The notes below the pieces were generated by a model that ran no database searches, was not told the origin of the DNA, and saw only the letters and a list, made by a program, of their open reading frames with translations. A DNA stretch of 64,000 nt from NCBI RefSeq assembly GCF_009870125.1, contig NC_046683.1, positions 42,113,869 through 42,177,868 on the forward strand. The letters run 5' to 3'. Source of the DNA: Drosophila pseudoobscura. Lineage: Eukaryota; Arthropoda; Insecta; Diptera; Drosophilidae. The position numbers were made by a program, and so were the translations under genes. Positions 1-10,890 of the stretch are shown here, one piece after another (position 1 is the first letter of the stretch; each line of letters begins with the position of its first letter).

Positions 1-245
1 TGTTTCGGCGCCCCCTTTCGCCCCAACAAAGGACGATCGGATCATTATAGTATATAGTAGAAGGAACAAATGAAATTGCAGTGGCTACGCAACATTTTCC
101 ACGAGCCGACTCAATCTCTTCATCACACACTTTTCATTGTGCAGTGTGTGCCCTCTGACAGAGGGGCGTTATACTGACTGAGTATCGGGTATAAATGTAG
201 AGTCGCGGCCCCAGCTGCGTCTCACAATGTTCCCGCTCGTTATAG
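1..245 (+). mobile_element. DINE-1-like (Helitron-related) repeat, terminal fragment
   Basis: The segment has the layout of a Drosophila DINE-1/Helitron-related interspersed repeat: a cccctttcgcccc / caaaggacga stretch, a gcagtggctacgca block at about 82-95, and the end motif tactgactgagtatcgggt at 172-190. It is followed by gagtcgcggccccagctgcg and caatgttcccgctcgttat. The 19-nt end motif is the exact reverse complement of 54243-54261 inside a second copy in this window. The left side runs off the window, so the element is partial here. It has no coding capacity. The family name is from memory of DINE-1 consensus features; the shared 19-mer is read directly. Confidence 0.7.
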
Positions 246-2040
246 ATTAGATTATTTGAACCAAACATGAAATGAATACAGGTAGTCCAAATCAAATACC
301 ATAATATTTGAATAAAATTGTAGTCGTTCTTTTAGTTGTATTGGCTCTTCCGTCGCAAAAGTGTTTGAACCTCTAATCGGGACAGTCTTTCGAAAACGGG
401 TTCAATATTCTTGGAATTGATGGTGTAAATCAATAGTCCCAGTTCAGATCAAAAACGCTTTTAGGATTTTATTTTGGACAACCTATATTTAAATAAAACC
501 ATTTTATTCTCAGAAAAAACAATCTAAGCTCAGCCCGCGTTCCCATTTTTGGGAGGACGGCAATGGAATTCCATATCTCTGAAAATCTTGCAAGCCGAAT
601 GATTTTTGGTTTGCAGGCCACCAGACGAATTTTTTCTATTGCAGCTACTAAGTTCAGGGAGAGGTTGTGCCTAATTCAAGAGCTGTATGAATAATGTAGA
701 CGGTTTTGTTTGGATGAAGACCAACGGACAAGGCTCTTGTATTTGCCTTCAAAGCTACCAAACAGTCATGGAAGGCTCACAGGAGGTACGATTGTCTGTT
801 AGCCAACAGTTGGTCAGGTGACAGCCTTGCTCAAAAATATTCATGAATGCGAAAGACATCGCATGGCGAGTTCGAAAGCTTTTGGGACACAGCCTGAAAA
901 TACATATATCTCGGGCGAGTCAGTCGGTAGGTCAAAAAGCTCTTATTTCATAGCCGGATATTCCCTGCCTTATTTTTCCCCATTGTTTTCCTCTATGTGG
1001 GATTAAGTTCCTACATTTCCTGCTGTTTGCGTATTTTCGTATATTCTCTTCCTCCCCCAGGTATCCCGCAGAGCGTATACGCAACGTGACCCGCGACAGA
1101 CACAATCGTATATTGATTACAGCTCAACTCCCTTGTGGACGTCTCTACTGTGGATAATAAATTTCCAATTATGATCGGTCATCGGTGGCCACAGCAACAG
1201 CCACAGTCCAGTCCCACATTTACCAAAAAATGAAGGAGAAAAAACAAGTATTGGCGCCGTATTGGCCGAGTTCGAATTTATACTCGTATGTTAAACAAAT
1301 TGGATTAATTATGGAACCATGAAAATGAGGTTAATTCGTTCTGGTTAAATAATCGTTAACTATTTGGCCGAGCACCCCCCCAAACACCAGTCTCCGTACA
1401 GTCCCTGTGCGGCGCCTTCGCCATCGCCATCGGCATCGGCATCGGCAGGACCACCCGGACTACTCAGCCGCCAGTGCACTCATTTGGGGCCTTTCATTTG
1501 GCTGGGCACGTGCTGCGGCTGCGGCTGCAATTACATGTGGCGTTAATAAAAACAAATGATTTTCGCGCCGAGATCAGCTGCCATTAAATGTAATTATTTT
1601 AATACGATTTGCAATTCGGTTTCATTTCACTGCCTGGACAAGCACTCCATCCTACAGGCTCATTGTCCTGCGCCCTGCGCTCTATCTGCTGTCTGCTTTT
1701 TGGGGCCTTGTTTTCTTGTGTGGCACGTGTTTACACGTGTACATAATGTGCGCACTGAAATGTTGCATTGTGCTTAACTAGCATTTATATTTTGATTTTC
1801 AATAACTGTAATTAATGTGAGCCCTGCAGTCTCTTAATGACTCTGTGTGGCGCCTACTCTTTGGCCCTGCTTCTGCTGCATTGCTTAATTGGTGCTGCTG
1901 CTGTTGTTTCCACCTTGGATATATGTAGTTACTGTCATTACAGTTGCAGTGGCTGAATTGCCGTTTCATCAGGTATTACAGACACTGCTCACATGATTGC
2001 TCCCTAGAGCAACAAACATTTTTTTCTCAGCGTAGTCGTA
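246..2040. other. Intergenic spacer, no gene seen
   Basis: AT-rich spacer with frequent stops in all frames. It holds a short hexamer run (ccatcg/ggcatc units, 1419-1448) and one copy of the recurrent 8-mer tactcgta at 1281. Small open frames at 818-1006, 1364-1546 and 1556-1777 have simple-sequence or random composition and are not supported as genes. Confidence 0.6.
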
Positions 2041-2050
2041 CATAGATATC

Positions 2051-2545
2051 CTCCTATTGTAGAGGAGTCTCCTTTGTCGGTATGATCAAGAGAGTAGAAT
2101 CATTCAAGTGTCCGGTAATCGCGGTGCAAAATAAGCTTTTCAGCTTAAAGTAAAAAGTGCTCTCCGTTTCGTATTGCTCAGCCGATCCAAAGAGGTATTC
2201 TGAAACACGTGATGCTTCTGCTCGGATCAGGGTAATGTGCTCAGAGGGATGCATGGCTGCTAGGCCATGAATTTTATTTTCCTTTGAATTATCCTTACCC
2301 ATCTCTTATGCATCTTTTTGTTATTCTGCTGAAGGTTTATATTATTCACAGAATCCTTGAACCCATCTTTTTGGTAAAAATGTCCTTTTTCGGTTCACAG
2401 TTTGTCCGCCGCGAAGTGCTGTCGGCTTTTCCTGCGAAACACCGCCAAAAGCAGACAGTAGGGGGCGCCCATGCCGCGCCAGATGGCGTTGGTCAGAGCT
2501 TTAAGTTCAATGCTATTGATTTCGAAATTTTTCATATTTGAGGAT
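2051..2545 (-). pseudogene. Unrecognised coding-like remnant, frameshifted
   Basis: Read on the minus strand this stretch looks protein-coding but is broken. From about 2538 an ATG-started frame gives roughly 46 residues beginning MKNFEINSIELKALTNAIW and containing GMGAPYCLLLAVFRRKSRQH, then hits TGA. The same frame stays open for another stretch. A different frame from the ATG at 2302 gives an 82-residue peptide containing ITLIRAEASRVSEYLFGSAE and ending near 2054. The residue mix is ordinary for a globular protein, without the low-complexity runs of nearby spurious frames. I do not recognise the family. It may be a decayed gene copy, an old transposon relic, or two short exons of an orphan gene. 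The call as a remnant is inference from composition and the interrupted frame. Confidence 0.3.
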
Positions 2546-3660
2546 CTGTATCTTGGGAGATCTATACTGTTGCAGTATTAACAGCTATGTATCTACAGAC
2601 TGTTATTGCTATCTCTAGATATTTGTTGCCGTTCTATTCTACTTTAATCATACATAACTTTGCCATTAATCGTATTTGATGATTTGTTATTTATAACGCT
2701 TATTGGATGCCAACATTAATCGGGAAAGGGTGTCCGAGTGCCACCCACTGTTGCGTGCTGCTGGTGGGGTTCCTGCTGGTGTGTGCCTGCTGCTGGGTGC
2801 CTGCTGCATGCCTCTCTAATTGCACAGCATGAGTGATATTTGTGGGAATTGCATTCCCGTGCGGGGCTAATCAACTGGCGGCCACTGCCAAATGTCACGT
2901 CCCCGAAGATGCGGTGGATGCGGTGGCAGTGTTATTTATTTGAATGCCTTTAACGTTCAATAAATAATGGTGCCCATCGACGGGGCGGCGGCATGCATAA
3001 TTTTCGCGATGATTGTGTTTTAATTAATGCCACGCTCAAAAATAAACAGCCAGAGAGGAGGAGATGCTGCTCTTCAGCGAGGACAAGGGGAGGAGGCGGG
3101 AAAGCCCCACAAAAGACTGGGGCAAAAATAGTTGCGAAAACGAGCGGCCATCAAACTAACTAGCGGCCATTGTTTGTCCATGGCAGCTACATTTACATAC
3201 ATACATGCCACTCCATCCTGCCCCGTTCCCCGTGCCCCATACCCCGTGCCCCATGCCACAAGGATGTGTGTTCGGGCGTGTGCCTTAGAACAATGGCCTC
3301 AAATTAAAAGCTGAAATCAATGGCAACTGTACACACGGCCATGGACTCCACTCCCCACTCCCCCACCCGCAGCCATCGTTCATCGCCTGCATTAAACATA
3401 ATGCACGTAATTATTATCATTTTGCGGCAGCTTCTATATGCAGACTTACCTACACACAGCCCCACAGTCCCACAGCCGCACTCCCCATAGCCCCTCCTAT
3501 CGGTCGAAACTGCCAATTTATCGTCGATTGTGAACTATTTATTAGCGCATAACTTTATAAATGAGCAGCAACAGCGGACACGAATTTCCAAATTGGGAGT
3601 CGATGTGTCGGATACACATACACATACATATACAGACACAGACACAGATAGAGATAGGAA
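2546..3660. other. Intergenic spacer, no gene seen
   Basis: No supported gene. The stretch contains imperfect G/C-rich short repeats (tgctgctggtg type) around 2750-2810 and a purine-rich block near 3050-3110. Short open frames on both strands here overlap and have unconvincing composition. Confidence 0.55.
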
Positions 3661-3663
3661 CAG

Positions 3664-3836
3664 GTAGAGGTATAGGTATAGGTATAGGTATAGGTATTGG
3701 TATGGGTATAGGTATAGGTATAGGTATAGGTATTGGTATGGGTATAGGTATAGGTATAGGTATAGGTATAGGTATAGGTATAGGTATAGGTATAGGTATA
3801 GGTATAGGTATAGGTATAGGTACAGGTATAGGTATG
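3664..3836 (+). repeat. (GGTATA)n hexanucleotide array
   Basis: About 29 tandem hexamers of GGTATA run with a few variant units (GGTATT, GGTATG, one GGTACA). Two GGTATT-GGTATG variant pairs, at about 3694 and 3730, lie one higher-order period apart (about 36 bp, six units). Because the unit length is a multiple of three and no frame creates a stop, the array reads as Gly-Ile on the plus strand and as Pro-Ile or Leu-Tyr on the minus strand. The long open frames here (3535-3905) are therefore artefacts of the repeat. It is flanked by shorter (CA/TA) and (GACACA) runs at 3615-3650. Confidence 0.95.
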
Positions 3837-6120
3837 TACAAACTCTCACATACAGCTGCGGTCAGAATAATAGCAGTACGGTTCAGAGGATGTCTCTTCC
3901 GGTAGGCAGCTCCGGACAGTAGCTGAATAATGTTTGTTCGAGTGTAAGATACGTGGAAGACTGTCCTTCAAGAGCAGAGATAAAGCATTGGCAGCAATGC
4001 CAAAGAGAACTTAAATTGGCAGCAAAGTTAATGAATAATAATGCTATTTATAAATCGATTGCACTGATTTCAGTTTCGATAAGCTCCATATCCCCCTATT
4101 CATGTGGACAAACAAGCATAAGAGTGCACTCCACTGCAAATGCAGTAGATGGGAGCTCTTAATTCTCTTGTACTAAGAACAATATTGAGACGACAATTGA
4201 CCATTCGAAGAGCACTATTATTCTACCCGGCACTGTTTACGGATGGACACATATGAGCATGCAAATGTGTCGGGAGCCTTTCAATTGGTTTCACAAATAT
4301 AATTTCGGCCAAGTTAAGTTTAATGGCAGGGTCCACTCCATTCAATGGGGACTCCGGGCGGGGGTTCGGGGGTCGCATCATTAGCCCGTGTGTGGGATGG
4401 TCGGCGGTGGACGGAGGAGTCGGGAATGTTGCGCTAATGATGATTTTCATAGATTTCTAATTTGCTGCTCAATTAGCGGCATTCAATTTGCATTCGACTA
4501 GCGTGACATTATACGGCGATACTTTGGCAATGACTGAAAATTTATTGATTGATTTATTAACTAATTGATAGATTCCCCTTGCATTTCAATGAGCTCCGCC
4601 ACCGGAAGGTAAGCATTCTTTGATTGAACTGATGTGCTTGATGCATTAACTTCGATATCAGCTGTTGCCGGTCAGAGTAGTCCTTGACGTAGACGATTTC
4701 TCTTCGATTTGACTAACAAGCTAACGAAGTATTAATAGAGATAGTCTCATTAATTTGGTACTCGCTGAATGTAACTGTCTCTCTATGATTATATTTGAGA
4801 GCCTCGGATCAAGAGGCAAATGGAGTATGCTCCAAAATACTGATAGAGTACTCGGACGGCAGTAGATCTTTTGTTGGAACACTCATATCCGCTTCTAAGA
4901 AGTCTCCTAATCGCATTTCTTATAGCTGACTGGCAAACACATGAGCTTCGGATTTGGCAGTTCCTTCGCCTTACCTTACCTTAGAGCTAGCTTCCCGTAC
5001 CTTTGAAGCATTTATTTTGTTTGTTGTTTGTTAATTTTGTACTTATAAATATGTTTAGCCGGCAGAAAGCCAACAATATGCAGGTGGATGTGTCGCTCCC
5101 ACTGCCTTTTCCATTGGCTAACAAGTGCCGGCAAATGTACCGTGAAGAAACCATTTAGGATTAGTTTAATATGATACACAGACCACGGACAGGGCTTGAG
5201 ATGGGATGGCATGGAATGGGACTAGGACTGGGAACGGGATCGGGATTGAAAGTGGAGAGTGGGAGGCTGGGGAGACAACGCTACTGGAATAAGCAAACAG
5301 TGCTTAAAAGTGGCAGGGCAAGAACAGAATGTCCTCTACTTATAGAGATAGGGAAGGAAGCCCCAAACATAACAGAAGCACAATAATATTAGCAGGCAAA
5401 GGAGGCGAAAAGTAACCATCCTTGAGCCGTCCACAAGGCGAGCGAAAAGCGGACAGCGGCAGCGACAGCAACAGCGACAGCGACAGGAGACGAAGCAGGA
5501 GCAGGAGCGGAAGCAGGACTCTGGCAAAATATTGGTGAGATAAAGCCAAGCCAAAGCCAAGGAAACCCGAGGCACAGACCCAGGCACAGACACAGGCACA
5601 GGCGGGACAATGGAAAAAAATGACAAATTTGCAAATGTTAAGACGGAAAGAAAACATCAACATAAGTTATAGGCTTAGTGCGTAATCGTTTTTCGCAAAG
5701 CGGCGCCAAAGCACTAGCCCACCCGAAGGACACTCGAGGAGTGGCAGAACCCGTGGCACCGTCGTACCGTGGTCTTCGAGGGAAAAAATGCCACCCGGAC
5801 AGGACAGGAGCGGACCCCCCAAGAACCAGGGCAAGAACATGGAACGTCGGCCACAAAAGAAATTTGCGGTTAAGCTGAGGGTGGAAATGCATTAAACATT
5901 CAGAGATATGCGGATCAATGGGGTCACTGGAGGTACATACTCGCATACATACGCATATATACTCTACATACATATATACTGTATGCATACAAAATTCATT
6001 CAAAAACTCATGCCACAAGTACACAGACAGACAACCCATTTGATAGACGAGTACTCAGAGCGAATATGTCTCGTAGGCAACGTTAAAAGAATCGAAATTT
6101 GTGTATTAATTCAATTTTCT
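3837..6120. other. Intergenic spacer upstream of the CK1-like gene
   Basis: No supported gene. There is a CAGCGACAG-type run at 5455-5490 and a CAGGCACAGAC-type run at 5575-5605; each makes spurious open frames (Pro/Leu/Cys or Arg rich). The Arg/Lys-rich open frame at 5678-5878 has no recognisable domain. The interval just before the kinase (6040-6200) is the likely 5' flank of that gene. Confidence 0.5.
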
Positions 6121-6176
6121 TAGAAGGCTTCGAACTATATTTTTGGGAGAGAACACTTTCAGGTCGATCCCCAGTA

Positions 6177-6197
6177 GCTGTAGCTGTAGCTGTAGCG
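6177..6197 (+). repeat. Short AGCTGT hexamer run in the 5' leader
   Basis: Three to four units of TGTAGC/AGCTGT sit 8 to 28 bases before the kinase start codon. An in-frame TAG at 6193-6195 inside the run closes the frame upstream, which fixes ATG 6205 as the first in-frame start. Confidence 0.8.
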
Positions 6198-6204
6198 GAA
6201 AGCC

Positions 6205-7242
6205 ATGGAGAATATCAAGAAGCGAACCAGCGAAATCCGCGTGGGAGGCTATAAGGTGATCCGCCAGATCGGCAGCGGATCCTTTGGGGATGTGTACCTC
6301 GGCCAGTACCTGTGGAGCGGCGAGAACGTAGCCATAAAGGTGGAGAGCACCTCGGTGGTCCATCCGCAGCTGAACTACGAGCGCCGCGTGTACCGGGCTC
6401 TGCGCCCCGCCGTGGGCCTGCCCCGCATTCGTTTCTACTGCAAGAAGCCGAAATACAACGCCATGGTGATGGATCTCCAGGGGCCATCGCTGGAGCGGCT
6501 GTTCCAGTTCTGTGAGCGGGCATTCACCATGAAGACGGTGCTGATGCTGGCCGAGCAGATGATCAGTCGCGTGGAGTACGTGCACAAGCAGGGGTTCGTG
6601 CACCGCGACATCAAGCCGGACAACTTCCTAATGGGCCTGAGCAGGGAGGCAAAGATAGTGTACCTCATTGACTTCGGGCTGGCCAAGAAGTACTTGGACA
6701 CAACCACCGGCGTGCACATGCCCTACCGCGAGGAGCGCTCCCTCACCGGCACCGCGCGCTACGCCTCCATCCGAGCCCACGCAGGAGTGGAGCAGTCGCG
6801 ACGCGACGACCTCGTGTCTGTCGGCTACGTCCTGATGTACTTCAACCGTGGCACCCTGCCCTGGCAGAACATCAAGGCCTCCACCAAACGCCAGAAGTTC
6901 GAGCGCATCCACGAGATGAAGCTCACCATAAGCGACGGCGTCCTCTGCGAGGGCTTTCCCTGCGAGTTCCCCATGTACCTGAACTACTGCCGCGGGCTGG
7001 GCTTCTACGACAAGCCCGACTATGCCATGCTCATCCGCACGTTCCGCATGCTGCGGCTGGGCCTCAACTACGCCGACAGCCGCATCTTCGACTGGGACAT
7101 GCTTACCATGAGAAACTATAACCGCCAGCGCAACCCCGGTATCGGCAAGCGCGACTTTCCGATACCCAACGAGCCCGACGACGGCATGAGCGGGCTGCCC
7201 ATCGTTAGGGATGAGAAGTGCAATCGCTGGGATCCACTATAA
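6205..7242 (+). CDS. Casein kinase 1 family Ser/Thr kinase, CK1-alpha-like, intronless
   Basis: A 345-residue intact single-exon kinase. The domain spans about residues 16-285: glycine loop GSGSFG (23-28), ATP-binding Lys45, HRDIKPDN (133-140, catalytic Asp135) and DFG (156-158). The CK1 hallmark block [18 protein letters not shown] (171-188) is followed by EQSRRDD and [24 protein letters not shown] (257-265) points to the CK1-alpha branch. The family phosphorylates acidic or pre-phosphorylated Ser/Thr substrates in Wnt, Hedgehog and clock signalling, but duplicates need not share those roles. There are two differences from the usual CK1 sequence as I know it: the SIN triplet after ARYA is SIR (188-190), and DDLE/DDME is DDLV (201-204). 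The C-tail after about 300 is short and diverged. The start ATG has a good context (AAAGCCATGG) and an in-frame stop just upstream. The absence of introns suggests a retrocopy-type paralogue; Drosophila carries several such CK1 genes, often testis-biased. Orthology to a named gene is not claimed. Confidence 0.93.
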   Translation: MENIKKRTSEIRVGGYKVIRQIGSGSFGDVYLGQYLWSGENVAIKVESTSVVHPQLNYERRVYRALRPAVGLPRIRFYCKKPKYNAMVMDLQGPSLERLFQFCERAFTMKTVLMLAEQMISRVEYVHKQGFVHRDIKPDNFLMGLSREAKIVYLIDFGLAKKYLDTTTGVHMPYREERSLTGTARYASIRAHAGVEQSRRDDLVSVGYVLMYFNRGTLPWQNIKASTKRQKFERIHEMKLTISDGVLCEGFPCEFPMYLNYCRGLGFYDKPDYAMLIRTFRMLRLGLNYADSRIFDWDMLTMRNYNRQRNPGIGKRDFPIPNEPDDGMSGLPIVRDEKCNRWDPL

Positions 7243-8834
7243 CATACACAATATGCACTTGATGTCACTCTAAATTCGTTTAAGTTCAATATATACATAT
7301 ATATATAATTAATCTGTTGGTCTCCCAATCAAGTCCCAATTAGTCCCATGGGATCGCTGCCCTTGCCAAGGCCCCATTCATGTTTGTTACCTGCTATAAA
7401 TTTCTTGAATCTTGTAACACCTTTTTCACTCCCACCATTAATCCACCACTATAGCAGTAAGTAAGAATGAACGAACGAATGCCAGCTGTTAATATATTTG
7501 AAAGACCTGTCATACATTTTTGTACTACAATGAAATGCCAAGCACTTAATAGCCTTCATAACCAGCTCCATGTGGGGTGAACACTGCTGGATTCGATAAA
7601 ATATCGAGGTGAAGTATATGGACTCGGATAGGGATTTCCCCCATACGATCCGGTTGCTCTTGGCAACTGTTGATTCCGATGGCCCGTCAGACGAGAGAAA
7701 TACAGAGATGGGATGCGGATACGGATGCGATAGAGAAGACAGATTCAGATTGTAAAGATGCAAAATCAAAATCACAATCACATTTTTCCATAGTTGTACA
7801 CACTGGGCAAACAGAAGGAGTGGGGACATGGCGGCCATGGCAACGCTCCAGTGGCAGCTAATAAAACTTGTCCAGTTTTTCCAATTTGAGAGTCGACAAC
7901 GATGGCTATGGCCACCCCAAAGCCACTTCACCCCATGCCACACCCGCCCACTCAACAGATAAGGCGAACCAGAGTGGAAAGGGGGGGAGCCGGAGACCAC
8001 CACCACCAGGAATAGCAGCAGCAGGACCCAGAGCAGAGCGCAACCAAAACTAGAACCATACCCGGACCCGGACCCAGACCCAGTCCCAGTCCCAGTCCCG
8101 GTCCCTGCAAATAGAGCAATTTAAATTGGAACGTGATTATGCAAACGTTTGCACAGCTTAACTCAAGTGCCGCTCCGTGCCGCTCGGCCAGTTGGCCAGT
8201 TGGTGGTGCTCACACATGGCTCTGGTTACCGGCGAGTGGAGCGGAGCCCTGACCGGTGGATCGGGTGCTTGTATACGATTGGCCGGGGAGGGGGAGGTGC
8301 CGGTGCCTGCTGTCCATGCATTACAAGTCTTAAATCAATTTTTAAGGCCATCTTGCGGCACCGCACAAAAATCCATCTAAGTGCACCATGTCTGGCTTAG
8401 GCGGTGACCACTTACATACATACATAGGTATTACATCGATATGCGTCATGTGGTACGAGTCATGTGTGCTGCTGCAAGATGCTCTGGGTTAGGGTCTGGG
8501 TCTGGGTCATCGTCACCTCCGCCGAGTGCTGCTATGGCTGGGGCATCGAAAGGAGTCGGAAAGCACTGACAAGTGCAGCCGATTAGTGAGTTATAATCGG
8601 TTATTTATGGCATCACCAAGGAGTAGTGAGAGCGAAATCTATACATATATTTATCGACTTAACGACAATCATAACTAGTTAAGCGACTGAAATTATTAAA
8701 AGATCATTGAGCCGACTTTGCTTAATCAATTGGATACTCGTTCGACTAGACGTACACATATATACAAAAAGTCGTACTTCAGTCAAAGATGGTAGAATGA
8801 TAGACCAGAGCTACGTGGAGGTCGGGGTCACCAA
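7243..8834. other. Intergenic spacer between CK1-like and receptor genes
   Basis: The spacer lies between the converging 3' ends of the kinase (plus) and the receptor (minus). It contains a CCCGGA/CCCAGT hexamer-type run at 8061-8105 and AT-rich stretches. An AATATA-type sequence at about 7289 could serve as a weak polyadenylation signal for the kinase. The 185-residue minus-strand open frame at 7449-8006 has no recognisable domain and is probably chance. Confidence 0.5.
8061..8105 (+). repeat. CCCGGA/CCCAGT hexamer run
   Basis: Seven or so tandem hexamers drift from CCCGGA through CCCAGA to CCCAGT and CCCGGT. It is one of many period-6 arrays in the window. Confidence 0.85.
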
Positions 8835-10890
8835 CTAGGGCTGATGGAACCAGTCGAACCATCTACGCAGTGCCCGCCAACGTTGGGCTAGACGCTCGAG
8901 GCCAAACATCACGAGCGCCAAGAAGAGAAGGAGGTAGTAGATGCGATAGGCCCCAACCATGATGTTGTTGGTGATGCGGGGCAGCAAGTTCCGGTTCCGG
9001 TCCCTGTCTTTGGCTGCCATGTCGGCGTAGCACAGTCGCAAGTACCGGCGCTCGATATGCGACACTACGCCGGAGCTGAGCAGCTGTTTGATCTTGCGGT
9101 CGAAGGCGTACTTTAAGAAGGACCGTTTGCGGAAGTAGACAACCAACTGGTCGAGGTATATCGGTTCTCGGATGAAGGTCAGCTGACTGCTATTGAGGTG
9201 CTTCTGGTTCCAGTAAGCGAGGTTGTTCAGCAGCGAGATGGTGACCAGGCGCTCGTCTGGCCGGGCACTCTGAATGTACTTGAAGCGGTATGAGAATGAC
9301 TCCTGCAAGAGCCGTGTCATGTGGGCTGGATAGAAGTCGTGGTGGCTATGCGATATCATAGTGAAGTTCTGCTCGATCAGGCTGAGCAGGTCTTTCGGCA
9401 GGGGTCGTTGGTTGGGCAGACGTAGCACGTCGAAGAGCTTCGCCTGGTAGGCGCACCGCAGCACCAGGGTGAGCAGCAGCCAGCTGGCAAAGAGATACCG
9501 CAGGAAGCTGCTGCCGGGGACTCGCGGCACGGGCACCGGATTGCCCAGGCTCATCAGCAGAAGGTTCTCGAGCGCATGGTTCAACCGGACACGGGCGCTG
9601 AGGCACCAGGTGGCCAGCACGGCCACCAGCAGCATGCAGATGATCACTGCCCACACCTTACCACGGAAGGGCAGAGCCAAGTGACCGAACTTGGCCTGGA
9701 AGCGGTTCTCGCGAACCACTAGGACGAAGTAGCTCTGGTGGTATACCGTCGAGGCGGAGAACAGCCAGCGCCGTTTGTCCGAGCCACTCAGCCCCCCGAT
9801 CGCAATGTCCACCTTGTGCGCAGCCAACTGAAAATGGTAAATGGGATCGGTTTGGATGAATGTGTTCTTCTCCAAGGTTCTCAACTTACCTGCTCCAAGC
9901 AGCCGGAGACGTTCCCTCCGTCACGGAACAGGGTAGTCTCGGTGGGCATGTAGAGGCGGATGCGGAAGTGGAGGGCATTGGCCAGGAGCTGGAGCAGCTC
10001 CAGGTCCATTCCCTTCAGATCCTCGCCAGATACCTCCCCCTTGCCGTATGTCGGCTGCGGGCTACGACGCCTGTACATAAAGTGCGGCGGTAGATGGTTG
10101 GCGCCGACCTTGAGGGGACATCCGTGCAAGTGAAGCTTCCGCACCGGATACATATCCGGCATGACGGTCAGCGGTTGTGCGGTGGTGGGGTCGAAGCGGC
10201 CGATCTCTTGTACGGTGATGCCGGCCGTGCAGTTGGCCTTGAACAGGGTGTAGCCGTAGGTGACCACCTGGGCATCGGCGAGCTGGACGAGCACTGCCAC
10301 GTTGATGACGAATATCCGAAGGGCGGCCAGAATTATTTCGGCTGCCACGCGCTTGACGGTCTCGGCGTGCTGTACCGAGGTGACAACCACCAGGAAAAAG
10401 AACTCTCGGTCGGTCAGTGTGTCGGGAAAGGTGAAGCGCTGCTGTCTGTGGAGGCATTCCCGCTTTAGTAGGGCTCACCACCACCACCTGGCCTCTGGCG
10501 AGAACGCCTCACTCACCTGAAGGCCTTCTCGTCGTTGACCACGAACAGAGTGTACTCCCAGGGAGTCTCGTCGGGAGTGCCCCTATACAGGAGCACACTT
10601 AGATCGGGGGAGCTGTGCCGCAGCACATGATCGATGACCTGCCTCTGGCGGTGTCGCAACCCCTCCGCACATCCTACGCACCCCTGCCGGATGACCAGCG
10701 TATTGATGCGCTTCGCGATGTACATCTGTACCAAGTAGACAGTGGCATTCGCCAGTCGGCGTGTGTCCAAGTCCTCCGGGCCATCGCCATCACCGACCAC
10801 GGGTATCCGCATCGCGGCCTGTCCGTGTCGGTGCCCGTATAGCCCCCACAGCCACCAGCCGTAGACCATCCAAAGGGTAGCGAGGCGCAT
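8835..10890 (-). CDS. Divergent ionotropic receptor (IR family), three exons
   Basis: The conceptual product is 640 residues. Exon 1 is 10890-10517, exon 2 10445-9890, exon 3 9827-8835. Both introns have consensus ends: 10516-10446 is GTGAGT...TACTAAA...CCACAG, and 9889-9828 is GTAAGT...TTTTCAG. Joining keeps one frame. IRs are variant glutamate-receptor-like cation channels of chemosensory dendrites. Seen here: a hydrophobic N-terminal segment (1-20, likely signal peptide), an extracellular region, an S1-like lobe starting near LHLHGCPLKV (229-238) and LKGMDLELLQLLA (268-280), TM1 about 366-386, a short pore segment about 395-412, TM2 about 419-437, S2 about 445-595, and TM3 about 597-620. 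The AYQAKLFDVLRLP run (436-448) stands where iGluRs have SYTANLAAF, as in divergent antennal/taste IRs of the Ir7/Ir11a type. No canonical glutamate-binding Arg or acidic pair is obvious. Subfamily assignment is uncertain, so no symbol is given. Confidence 0.88.

Noticed and set aside
3535..3905. Three overlapping 99-114 aa open frames on both strands
   Set aside because: They are translations of the GGTATA hexamer array (Gly-Ile, Pro-Ile, Leu-Tyr repeats).
7449..8006. 185-aa minus-strand open frame
   Set aside because: No domain, odd composition, and no splice or start support; probably chance between two genes.
8835..9884. 349-aa single-exon receptor starting at the Met near 9884
   Set aside because: Its first 19 codons are intron sequence; the consensus GTAAGT/TTTTCAG pair joins exon 2 to Leu at 9827 in frame.
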